From: Akkermansia muciniphila
GTDB taxonomy: Bacteria; Verrucomicrobiota; Verrucomicrobiia; Limisphaerales; UBA1100
Assembly: GCA_945903605.1 (NCBI GenBank)
Contig: CAMDOH010000024.1
Coordinates: 1-34,332, forward strand
Direction of reading: 5' to 3'
Length of the DNA: 34,332 bases
Positions within the stretch are counted from its first letter, which is position 1; every line of letters begins with the position of its first letter. Position numbers and translations under genes: made by a program. The notes below the pieces were generated by a model that searched no databases, was not told where the DNA came from, and saw nothing but the letters and a program-made list of their open reading frames with translations. Positions 18,421 to 26,742 of this stretch are shown piece after piece.

Positions 18421-18543
18421 ATGGGTACGATGCTTCTGCACCTGGATGGTGCTCCACACATTCACGCAGGTGATTTTCTCCTGACGCTCGCGGTTGCCAC
18501 CCTCATCGTCGTGGTGATACGTCGGCTGCGCCGCGCCAAGTAA
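18421..18543 (+). CDS. 40-residue single-pass membrane ORF
   Basis: ATG at 18421 to TAA at 18541-18543 encodes 40 residues starting MGTMLLHLDGAPHIHAGDF. A hydrophobic helix follows (FLLTLAVATLIVVVI, about 19-33), then a basic tail RRLRRAK, so the tail should be cytoplasmic. The start could also be the ATG at 18430. It follows the PSCyt gene by 50 bases and ends 9 bases from the convergent DUF1501 stop. No strong Shine-Dalgarno is seen. The clean helix plus positive tail supports a real small protein. The His/Asp-containing N-terminus (HLDGAPHIHAGD) is unusual. I recognise no family. Confidence 0.5.
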   Translation: MGTMLLHLDGAPHIHAGDFLLTLAVATLIVVVIRRLRRAK

Positions 18544-18552
18544 GAAACAGCA

Positions 18553-20025
18553 TCAGGCCAGAATGGCTTTGATCACAGAACCGTGGTCGATGTCCAATCG
18601 CTTGCGCCCGGGAATCTCCAACTGGCGCGAATCCAAACCCAACTGATGCAGGATCGTCGCGTGCACATCCGTCACATAATGACGATGCTCCACGGCGTGA
18701 AAACCAATCTCGTCAGTTCTGCCATGCACAGTGCCGCCTTTGATTCCGCCGCCAGCCATGAAAACTGAGAAGCCGTAAATGTGATGATCCCGCCCATCGC
18801 TCCCTTGCGTGCCGGGTGTTCGCCCAAATTCCGTTCCGAAAATCACCATCGTATCCTGCAACAACCCGCGTTGTTTCAAATCCTGCAGCAAGCCGGCGAT
18901 GGGTTTGTCCACCTGCCGACAGTTGCCCGAGTGATTCCCCTTCAAGTTGCCATGCGCATCCCAAGCTCCAGCGCCACCACCGCCGTGTTGGATCTGGATG
19001 AACCGCACACCGCGCTCCACCAATCGCCGCGCCGCGAGCAACTGCTGGCCAAAAACGCGCGACTCATTCTGGTCGATGCCGTACATCCGTCGCGTTTCTT
19101 CGCTTTCAACTTTGAGATCGAGCACTTCGGGGACGGATGTTTGCATGCGAAACGCCAGCTCATACGATTTGATCCGCGCCGCGAGCACGGCGTCCGATGG
19201 ATACTCGATCGCTCGAAGACGGTTGAGTCTGGCGACAAAATCGAAGGAGAGCCGCTGCTCTTCCGTGCGTAAATCTGATTCCGGCTTGGCGTAATCGAGT
19301 GGGTTGGCCGGATCCACTCGAAGCGGAACCGCGTCGTACTCTGGCCCGAGATAGTGGCCGTCCTTCGCGTTCCAATATTCGCGCATCCCCATCGAGATAA
19401 ATTGCGGCAGGTTGTCATTGGCCGAGCCCAGTCCGTAGCGGACCCATCCGCCGAGCGTCGGATATTCCCCATCGAGCATGTGCCGACCGGAATGGAACTG
19501 CGTTTGCGCACCGTGATTGTCGTCGGTGGTGTACATCGATCGGACGATCGCGATGTCGTCCACCATCGCACCGATGTTCGGTAGCCAATCGCTCACTTCG
19601 ATGCCGCTCTGGCCGCGTTTTTGGAAGGCGACCTGTGTCGGATAAAGTTTATTGCGCTGCTGGCCGTTGGCGTCATTCACCACCGTCACCCGCGCGAGTT
19701 TCAGCTTCTCTGGATCCTGCGCATCCTTGAACGGCGTTTCGCCAATCGATTTGCCGGCGTATTGAGTGAGCGCGGGCTTCGGATCAAAAGTCTCCATGTG
19801 GCTCACCCCACCATTCATGAAAAGCCAGATGACGCTTTTGGCTTTCGGAGTGAAGTGGGGTTTGCCTGTCGGCGGATGCCAGACACCGGGAGTGGATGCG
19901 CGCGCAATTCCGTCCCGATTCAACACGGCACCGAGCGCCAGTCCCGTGAAGCCCATCCCGATGTCCGCAAGAAAAGCGCGTCGGTGAGTTCCGGCGCAGC
20001 CACAGATTGGGGAACGGGGTTTCAT
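18553..20025 (-). CDS. DUF1501 family Tat-exported protein (second copy)
   Basis: A 490-residue protein and last gene of the minus-strand cluster. The Tat signal is [20 protein letters not shown] (about residues 13-32). DUF1501 landmarks are [66 protein letters not shown] and [20 protein letters not shown]. It is clearly related to the protein at 13876-15267 but differs in length and in several segments (for example a Gly-rich [16 protein letters not shown]). It is therefore an old paralogue, not a recent duplicate. It starts 10 bases after the PSCyt gene stop, so the two are co-transcribed. The activity of the family is unestablished; the fold is alkaline phosphatase/sulfatase-like. Confidence 0.9.
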   Translation of the reverse strand: MKPRSPICGCAGTHRRAFLADIGMGFTGLALGAVLNRDGIARASTPGVWHPPTGKPHFTPKAKSVIWLFMNGGVSHMETFDPKPALTQYAGKSIGETPFKDAQDPEKLKLARVTVVNDANGQQRNKLYPTQVAFQKRGQSGIEVSDWLPNIGAMVDDIAIVRSMYTTDDNHGAQTQFHSGRHMLDGEYPTLGGWVRYGLGSANDNLPQFISMGMREYWNAKDGHYLGPEYDAVPLRVDPANPLDYAKPESDLRTEEQRLSFDFVARLNRLRAIEYPSDAVLAARIKSYELAFRMQTSVPEVLDLKVESEETRRMYGIDQNESRVFGQQLLAARRLVERGVRFIQIQHGGGGAGAWDAHGNLKGNHSGNCRQVDKPIAGLLQDLKQRGLLQDTMVIFGTEFGRTPGTQGSDGRDHHIYGFSVFMAGGGIKGGTVHGRTDEIGFHAVEHRHYVTDVHATILHQLGLDSRQLEIPGRKRLDIDHGSVIKAILA

Positions 20026-20035
20026 TCGCTGCGGC

Positions 20036-23000
20036 TCATCTGACGATGATAAAATCGTTGTGATTCAGGAACGCGTGAATGAGGTTCGTTCGAGCGCGGG
20101 ATTCCGCCTGCGGCAGTTGATGCGCGATCGCCAGTTCGCGCCAAGCCGCCATCGCCTTGGCGCATTCGGCCTGCTCATTCAGGGTCGGTGTTGTGGAAAG
20201 GACCGTCTCAAACGCTGTCACAATAAAGGCCGCTTCATTGCCGACATTCGAAAGCTTGGAAGCAATCGCCTGCGCTGTGTCGAGTGCGAGTTTGCTGTTG
20301 GCTAGCACCAGCGCTTGTTGCGGCACGATGCTTTCTTCGCGGCGGTAACACTCGAGCACATTGGCGTTGTCGAACATCGTCAAAAACTTGTTGTGCTCGT
20401 TATGTGAGTGGACGAAGTACAGCGCGCGTCGACGCGAGCCATCGTCTTTTACCGGCGGTCCACCGCGTGTCGTGTCGAGGATTCCCGCAAGCTGCAGCAA
20501 ACTGTCTCGCACCACTTCGGACTCCATCCGGCGAGAGGCCATCCGCCAAAGCAATCTGTTCTCGGGATCCACAGTAGAAACGTTGCCCGCAGATGAAGAG
20601 GTCATCCGATAAGTCGCCGAGGTGACGATCAGCCGGTGCAGATGGCGCATGCTCCAGCCGTTTTCGCGGAATTCGACTGCCAGCCAATCGAGCAATTCGG
20701 GATGAGTCGGGGCCGTGCCCTTTCTCCCAAAATCAAACACTGTCGGCACCAGCGGCTGGCCGATGTGTCGCGCCCAAATGTGATTCACCGCCACGCGCGC
20801 GGTGAGTGGATTTTTTGGATCGGTCATCCACGCCGCGAGGGCGCTGCGGCGACCTGTGCTCGTCAAGGGGAACGGCTTGCTTCGGGACGCTTCAGATTCA
20901 AGATTCGACTCAAGCGTCTTGAGGGAGCCTTTTGGTGCAGTGAATGATTCGCTCGGGGTCTCGGCCGCTTTGCGCGCCAAATCCAGTGCGGACTTCGCCG
21001 TTGCAATTTTCTTTTCAGTGTCAGGTTTCTTGGCTGGGTCGGTCCTCGCCTGTTCCAACTCAGCGCGAGCGAGCTCCTCTTCGAGTCTGAAAACCTCGCC
21101 CAACTTTTCGGCTTTGGCAGCAGCGCGAGCGAGTTCCTTCGCGTCGGCTGGTGAAGGCAGTGCGAATTGCGCGATGCTGGCGGCATGACGTGCGCGGAGT
21201 TGATTGGGGATCGCTTCGAATCGTGCGACTGTTTTTTCCGCGAGCCGGACTGCGGCGGTGGCTTGCGCAATCGTGAGTGGACCGGCCTTCATGATGGGCG
21301 CAGTGGGCGCGGTGGTCGTCGTGGCCAGCGCGATCTCCTTTGGTAGTTCAGCCAGCTGAAAACCGGTGAAGGCAGCCTGCGCATCGAAGGTGATCAATTC
21401 CAGTTGGCCGGGCTTGCGCGCGATGGGGAGTCGCCATGCGAGCGCGTGTTTTCCATCGACTGCGACATTGATCAGTGTGTCGCGCACGCGCAGGTGAATC
21501 TCGTGCGGCGCGCCGACTTTGATCGGCAGCGCGAGCGAAGCATCGTTGGGATAGACGTAACTGGCGCCCTGTTTGTAAGCGATTTGAACTTTGGGTCCAC
21601 CGGTGGTGGCGCTGACATACACGAGCACTTCGTTGGTGTCGGCGATGTCGAAGTTGATGCCGACGGAGCGCCACATCTTTCCGCCGGTGATGATGAATTT
21701 GAATCGGGCCTCGAAATCGGCAGGCGGTGGCGACTTGGTTTGCAGGATGCCTCGCATGACATCGCCGTCGCTCTTCTGCAGCAGGCGGCCGCCGGAATAT
21801 TGCCAGTCACCGGAAACTTTTTTCCAAAGATCCGGTTTCGCTGCGTCGAACAAATCTTCCAACAGAATCTTTCCTGCGAGTTTCTGTGTGAGTGGCGAGG
21901 GTTGGTGAATGAGGATGGTTGCGTTCGTTGCGGCGGGGAGATGAGTGCGATTGGCGGACTGCGCTTCTTTGAGTGCGGCTTGGGCTTGTGCAAGGGCGAC
22001 GCGCGAGGTGGTCACTTGGCGGTCATTATCACGAAGCAGATTTTCGAGGATGAACGGCCGCAGTCCGGGTTGGTGTGCGGTGGGGGGAAGTGTGATGGGT
22101 TGAATTTTGAACCCACCTAGTGCGAGGAGTTCGGGAACGCCGGGTGGGATGACTTTGTCTTTGGCGGGATTCTTTTCATCGCCGCGAATGAACAGAAATG
22201 TGGGGGCATCGAGGTTGCAATCGAAGGCACGCGGAAGGCCGTTCTTTTCGTAATCAGTTTCGCCGGGAAGCTGGTCGGCGCGCACTTGGTATGGCTCGAA
22301 GATGGCGCGGAATCGGTAGAAGTCGGCCTGTGTGAAGGGATCGTATTTGTGGTCGTGACATTTGTTACAGTTGAGAGTGATGCCGAGAAAGGCTTTGGAA
22401 GTGTGCTCGACAGTTTCTTCCAGCCACGAGTTGCGATTGAATTTGAAATACTGGCGCGCGAGATAGCCGGTGGCGCGGATGCGATCGAGATCTTCGGGAT
22501 ACAACTCATCGGCGGCGATCATCTCGCGGATCATCTGGTCGTAGCCCTTGTCGGCTTGGAGTGAATCCATGATCCAATCGCGCCAGTGCCAGATATGTTT
22601 GTGGCTGTTGCGCATTTCTGCGCCGAGTCCCCACCAATCGCTGTAGCGCCACAAATCCATCCAATGCCGCGCCCAACGTTCGGAGTGTTGCGGGCTGGCG
22701 AGCAGCCGGTCGACAATCTTTTCATAGGCGTCGACAGAAGTGTCGGCGATGAACGCGGTGAGTTCTGCGTGCGTGGGCGGAAGTCCAGTGAGATCGATGT
22801 GAACCCGCCGCAGCAACGTGCCTTTGTCAGCCGGTGGTTGAGGCTTGAGCCCGTGTTTTGTGTGTTCGGCAGCGATGAATTGATCGATGGGATTCCGTGC
22901 CCAGTTGGCTTGAGTGGGTTTGGGCAACGTTGGGCGGAGCGGTGCGCGAAAGGCCCAGTGATTGAGGGGATCGATCTCGGCTTTTTCACCAGCAGGGGAT

Positions 23001-23350
23001 TTGGCTCCGGCAGTGATCCATTGACGAATGAGCGCGATCTGCGCTGGCGTGAGCGGCTCGCCCTCCGGTGGCATTCGGTCATCCTCGTGTGTGGAAGTGA
23101 TGCGCGAGATAAGTCGGCTTTTGTCGGCTTTGCCGGGTGTGACGATCGGCCCGTTCTTGCTTCCCTTGCGGATGAAATCGCCGGTGTCCAATCGCAGACT
23201 GGAGTTTTGCTTGAGCGCGCCGTGACAGGCGTAACAGCGGGCTTGGAGAAGCGGCTTGATGTCGCGCGTGTAATCGGGCGCCTCCGCAGCCGTGGCGACA
23301 GCCGAGGTGCAAAGAATCAGTCCGATGGATTGGAGTCCGATCCGGCGCAT
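20036..23350 (-). CDS. PSCyt1/DUF1549/DUF1553 exported protein with an embedded glucanase-like domain (second copy)
   Basis: A 1104-residue exported protein. The signal peptide [24 protein letters not shown] starts at ATG 23350, preferred to the in-frame TTG at 23404, which adds a non-signal leader and nearly overlaps the upstream gene. Domains in order: PSCyt1 with CYACH (C39, C42, H43) and [12 protein letters not shown]1549 with [32 protein letters not shown] and [12 protein letters not shown]; then a beta-sandwich insert (around [20 protein letters not shown] to [12 protein letters not shown]) like LamG or DUF1080 carbohydrate-binding/hydrolase folds; a helical Ala/Lys-rich stretch; and DUF1553 with [20 protein letters not shown] and [14 protein letters not shown]. 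It lies 50 bases after the coiled-coil gene and 10 bases before the DUF1501 gene. Confidence 0.9.
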   Translation of the reverse strand: MRRIGLQSIGLILCTSAVATAAEAPDYTRDIKPLLQARCYACHGALKQNSSLRLDTGDFIRKGSKNGPIVTPGKADKSRLISRITSTHEDDRMPPEGEPLTPAQIALIRQWITAGAKSPAGEKAEIDPLNHWAFRAPLRPTLPKPTQANWARNPIDQFIAAEHTKHGLKPQPPADKGTLLRRVHIDLTGLPPTHAELTAFIADTSVDAYEKIVDRLLASPQHSERWARHWMDLWRYSDWWGLGAEMRNSHKHIWHWRDWIMDSLQADKGYDQMIREMIAADELYPEDLDRIRATGYLARQYFKFNRNSWLEETVEHTSKAFLGITLNCNKCHDHKYDPFTQADFYRFRAIFEPYQVRADQLPGETDYEKNGLPRAFDCNLDAPTFLFIRGDEKNPAKDKVIPPGVPELLALGGFKIQPITLPPTAHQPGLRPFILENLLRDNDRQVTTSRVALAQAQAALKEAQSANRTHLPAATNATILIHQPSPLTQKLAGKILLEDLFDAAKPDLWKKVSGDWQYSGGRLLQKSDGDVMRGILQTKSPPPADFEARFKFIITGGKMWRSVGINFDIADTNEVLVYVSATTGGPKVQIAYKQGASYVYPNDASLALPIKVGAPHEIHLRVRDTLINVAVDGKHALAWRLPIARKPGQLELITFDAQAAFTGFQLAELPKEIALATTTTAPTAPIMKAGPLTIAQATAAVRLAEKTVARFEAIPNQLRARHAASIAQFALPSPADAKELARAAAKAEKLGEVFRLEEELARAELEQARTDPAKKPDTEKKIATAKSALDLARKAAETPSESFTAPKGSLKTLESNLESEASRSKPFPLTSTGRRSALAAWMTDPKNPLTARVAVNHIWARHIGQPLVPTVFDFGRKGTAPTHPELLDWLAVEFRENGWSMRHLHRLIVTSATYRMTSSSAGNVSTVDPENRLLWRMASRRMESEVVRDSLLQLAGILDTTRGGPPVKDDGSRRRALYFVHSHNEHNKFLTMFDNANVLECYRREESIVPQQALVLANSKLALDTAQAIASKLSNVGNEAAFIVTAFETVLSTTPTLNEQAECAKAMAAWRELAIAHQLPQAESRARTNLIHAFLNHNDFIIVR

Positions 23351-23400
23351 TGGAATGACTGTATCGCCGACAGCGCGAATTCCAACAATCAATTGAACGA

Positions 23401-24930
23401 TCAACGAACGGGCGCTGGCAACGCAGAGAGTTGTTCGTTCAACCGGCTGAATAGCTGGGCAGTCAATTCAGGAGATTGGTTCGGCCCCATTTTCATGGCT
23501 TCAACGGGAGCGAGATCGGTGAGCAGCAGGCAGTATTCAGGATTGGCCATGATGCCGAGCAACTGGCCTTGGCGGCTGAACACAAGGTCGCCTGTGGACG
23601 GATTGAAATAACCCCGCAGGCTGCCCAGCACTTTGGTCGTCATGCGCACATAGCGCGCCGCTTTCGAGTCGATCTTGAATTCAATCTCGCTGTAATCCTG
23701 ATGGCGGGCGCTGACCAGAATGGCGCTTGAGAATTTCGTTGGGTCAGCCGAAATCGTGTAAGGACGGACGCCCATCGCAGCCACTTGAGAGGCGCCCAAT
23801 GGAATGGTGATGATGCGAGGGTCGGCCTTGGTGAAAAACAAGTTGGTGATGGTGGTAGTGAGTTTGTCTTTCGTGATCCGGGTGCCTGTCGAATTCCATC
23901 CGTAGCCGGGAGTAGAAAGTCGGAACGGCGTTTGGTTCACATGGAACAGAGCTTGATACCGTTTGCCGGCGGCACCGGCGTCGCGCTCGATGACGATGGT
24001 GGGAATATTCTCATCCTTGTCAGGAGCGAAGAGTCCATTGCGCTTGGCGGACACGTGCACATGAATGGTGTTCGCGGTGAAGTTATTGAAGAGCGTATTG
24101 CCGCTCAGTGTCTGGTTGGCTTTGATGTCATTGGCAATTTGGGTGGTGCCCGTGGCGATCTGCTGAATGCCTTTGGTCATTTTTGTGTTGGAGTCGGTCA
24201 GCGCGCGCACTTCGCTGCCAATCAGTCCGACACTCTCCGTGTTCGCTTTGAGATTATTGGCCAGATTATTGGCGTGGACCTGGATCTGATCCTTCTCGCG
24301 GCGGACCACAGTCACTTCGTTGTTGAGATCCTTCACGCGGTCGGTCAATCGATTGCGTTCCACTTCGGCAATGACACGGGCGCGGTCAAGATTGTTGTTC
24401 GCCGTTAACAACTGTTGATTTTGCAATCGCTCGGCGGCCAAAGCTTTTTCTTTCGAGCTGATGTCATTTTCTTTGGCCTTGAGTGCGGCATCGCGCTCCT
24501 TGATTTCCTTTTCTTTGGCATCCAAATTCTGCCGAAGATTGTCAGCCTCTTTACGTGTGGTGGCGGCTTCTTGAATCACCACATCGAAGCGACCCTGCAA
24601 ATCCTGTCGCGATTTCTGAGTCTGATCGAGTTGCGCCTGCGTGTTTTGCTTGTCGGATTGGAGTTGCCCCAGAATGGCCGCCTGATTTTTCGCATCCTTG
24701 CTGGCGAAATTGACTTGGCTCTGCGCGGTCTCTCTTGCTTTGCGTTCATCAGCCAGTGCCCCTTCGAGCGCTGATCGGACATCGCGCTCCTGCGGCGTAG
24801 CGGCGTCTGCCGTAGATTTTGGGTCGAAAGAGGGGCGTGGCTTGATGGACTGCGTCTTGTCGAGTTGTGTCAGCGCCAGCAGCGTGAGCAGTAGGAAATC
24901 GCAAAGGACAAGCAGTAGAGTTCGATTCAT
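23401..24930 (-). CDS. Membrane-anchored long coiled-coil protein, possible ExbD/MotB-like stator partner
   Basis: A 509-residue protein. A single N-terminal helix, LLLVLCDFLLLTLLALTQL (about 5-23), carries an acidic residue, Asp11, early in the membrane. This is the feature of ExbD, TolR and MotB, where such an Asp takes the proton. A heptad-rich coiled coil follows (about 55-260, rich in Glu, Lys, Gln and Asp). A globular C-terminal part comes next, with NTLFNNFTANTIHVHV, PRIITIPLGASQVAAMGV and GDLVFSRQGQLLGIMANPEY, which loosely recalls the end of trypsin-like folds without a catalytic GDSGG. It would sit in the periplasm. AAGGTG overlaps the stop of the upstream gene and serves as Shine-Dalgarno; the gap is 9 bases. 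The stator role is inference from topology and pairing. Confidence 0.75.
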   Translation of the reverse strand: MNRTLLLVLCDFLLLTLLALTQLDKTQSIKPRPSFDPKSTADAATPQERDVRSALEGALADERKARETAQSQVNFASKDAKNQAAILGQLQSDKQNTQAQLDQTQKSRQDLQGRFDVVIQEAATTRKEADNLRQNLDAKEKEIKERDAALKAKENDISSKEKALAAERLQNQQLLTANNNLDRARVIAEVERNRLTDRVKDLNNEVTVVRREKDQIQVHANNLANNLKANTESVGLIGSEVRALTDSNTKMTKGIQQIATGTTQIANDIKANQTLSGNTLFNNFTANTIHVHVSAKRNGLFAPDKDENIPTIVIERDAGAAGKRYQALFHVNQTPFRLSTPGYGWNSTGTRITKDKLTTTITNLFFTKADPRIITIPLGASQVAAMGVRPYTISADPTKFSSAILVSARHQDYSEIEFKIDSKAARYVRMTTKVLGSLRGYFNPSTGDLVFSRQGQLLGIMANPEYCLLLTDLAPVEAMKMGPNQSPELTAQLFSRLNEQLSALPAPVR

Positions 24931-24939
24931 GGTTGCACC

Positions 24940-26610
24940 TTAGTTTTGCGCTTCGGATGAAAGGATGAGGCGTTGTTTGCTGGAACGGACGTGATGGATC
25001 TTGATCACCGCGACACACATGATGCCGAGCAGGTTGGATGTGAATGCTGCGATGAGGTTGGACTCAATGACATTGAGCACCTGTAATATCAGTGCGGTGG
25101 CTGTGCCGCCGATGCCGACATACAGGCCCATGTCGAACAGGTTTTCCTCGTTCTCAAGCAGGCGCAGTTTGAGCGAGGGCGCCACTGGCGACTGCTCGAT
25201 CTCTCGGATCTTGAGGAGGCAAGTGAGATAGACGCCCATTTGCAGGAGAGAGAAAAGGACGATGGTGACGATGCTGCTGATGTCAGGTTTCATAGTGTTT
25301 TTATTTGGGGTTGAATTGACTTGAGCGAGAAAGGGAGAGGTATTCTTCAGCACGGGAATCTGCCGAGCCTTGGGAGCATCCGACGAACGCGCAGGTTGCA
25401 GTAACATCGGTTCGCTCGCCGCCAGAATGAAAATTACTGCGATGGCTGCCAAAGCGCGCCGCCGAATATTCTGGATTCGAAGGGAGCGGGGATCGGTGAT
25501 GGGCTGTGTTGCTTTCAGAAGTCGGGTGACCACCCACGAGATAATCCAGCAACCCGCCAACAACAGGGCGTACTTCAGAAATAGTGCGAGGCCAGGCTGG
25601 TGCCACGATAGTTTCGAAAGGAGGCTGGGTGCGACAGCGGCTCCTTGCCCGGCAGATTCGAGTGGTAATTGCCGGTCGAGCAGCAGTTGCAGGGCGGGTT
25701 TCCCAGCAAGCATGGCCACGCGCAAATCGTGTACTGCGCCCGCGCCGTACTTGTTCAGAAATGCGGCGACTTTTGTCGGGTCCTGACTGAAATAAACTGC
25801 AGAGCAAATCACGGGCATTTCCTTTTCCTCATTCTGAACCCATTGCGAAAGGTCCACCACTGTCTGAATATCTGCAGAACGGCGGATGATTTGGACCAAC
25901 TGTATCCAATCAAGCCGTTGACCGAGCGCGATGAGGCTGAGCGAAAAATCTTCAATCCGCTCGGTGTTCTGTCGGCTGTCTGCAAGCGAAAGGTGCCGCA
26001 GTTCGTCTGCGAGGCTCGGCGTATAATAATCGCCGGCATCGATCAACACGGCCAGCCACAGCGCAGCTTCGAATACCTGGCCGCCGGGCTTGTTGGCCGG
26101 TGGCAGCCGAGTCAACCCTTCGCGAGTCCGGAAATTGAGCAGAGTCTGGATGCGCGCGGTTGGATTCTGTCCGTATAACGCCAGGAGTTTTTGGCGGGCT
26201 TGTTCGGGGATCAATGCAGGATAAATCGGCTGGCGCACACCGGGCGCGGCGATGATCACGCGCTTGAGTAAAATATCCGTCAAGGGCCCCGGCCCGCCCA
26301 GCACGGCCAGATTGGGATTGTCCGTCGTGACTTTTGAAAGTTGGCGTTGCAATTCCGCGGCTTCCGAATTTTGCGCTGGATTGAGTGCGCGAAGGGTCAA
26401 GTCCAGCGGGCCGAGTTCGCCAGCGGCCAGTTGTTTTCTGGCGTGCGCGGCGAGGCTTTCGCCATGTTTCCCCGCCTCGATGAGCACCGCGTGGGAGACC
26501 GATTGGAATCGCGCAGGGAAAATCCAACCCAGCCAAAGGAGCGCCGACCCAAGCGCCATCCATCCGATGATCGACTTCATCGAAGGTGGTTTTGAGTGCG
26601 CAATTTCCAT
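24940..26610 (-). CDS. Multi-pass membrane protein with an ExbB/TolQ/MotA-like C-terminus
   Basis: A 556-residue protein. Topology: membrane helix at about 15-31; a large helical, probably periplasmic region (about 35-335); helices at about 341-365 and 386-404; then a C-terminal unit with helices at about 444-468, 493-512 and 518-538. The last two, MGLYVGIGGTATALILQVL and AAFTSNLLGIMCVAVIKI, resemble the TM2/TM3 pattern of MotA/TolQ/ExbB channels (GLlGTv.Gi and al.tTllGl.vAi). The gene next to it encodes an Asp-bearing single-helix coiled-coil protein, as ExbB is paired with ExbD. Met440 at 25293 could be an internal start giving a 117-residue minimal channel. Start: ATG 26610, with ATG 26580 as alternative. 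I do not recognise the N-terminal domain. Confidence 0.72.
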   Translation of the reverse strand: MEIAHSKPPSMKSIIGWMALGSALLWLGWIFPARFQSVSHAVLIEAGKHGESLAAHARKQLAAGELGPLDLTLRALNPAQNSEAAELQRQLSKVTTDNPNLAVLGGPGPLTDILLKRVIIAAPGVRQPIYPALIPEQARQKLLALYGQNPTARIQTLLNFRTREGLTRLPPANKPGGQVFEAALWLAVLIDAGDYYTPSLADELRHLSLADSRQNTERIEDFSLSLIALGQRLDWIQLVQIIRRSADIQTVVDLSQWVQNEEKEMPVICSAVYFSQDPTKVAAFLNKYGAGAVHDLRVAMLAGKPALQLLLDRQLPLESAGQGAAVAPSLLSKLSWHQPGLALFLKYALLLAGCWIISWVVTRLLKATQPITDPRSLRIQNIRRRALAAIAVIFILAASEPMLLQPARSSDAPKARQIPVLKNTSPFLAQVNSTPNKNTMKPDISSIVTIVLFSLLQMGVYLTCLLKIREIEQSPVAPSLKLRLLENEENLFDMGLYVGIGGTATALILQVLNVIESNLIAAFTSNLLGIMCVAVIKIHHVRSSKQRLILSSEAQN

Positions 26611-26742
26611 GTGTAGACGATCAATTTTGAGGGATGTAACAGCACTGGCAACCGAATCTTATTCAGGCATTGCTGCCAGCAATCCCCCTGATGCGTCTGA
26701 CGGCAAGCGCGCAAACGTGCTTCAAGAAACTTACCCAAAAAA

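Noticed and set aside
25301-25807. A minus-strand frame ending just before the internal ATG at 25293
   Set aside because: It looked like a possible end of a separate upstream gene, but its translation is Arg/Ser-rich and lacks the helices seen in the longer frame, so it is a shadow.
26669-26683. Inverted repeat ATTGCT-GCC-AGCAAT between the sulfatase and the stator-like gene
   Set aside because: Six-bp arms with no T-run on the relevant strand; too weak to call a terminator.
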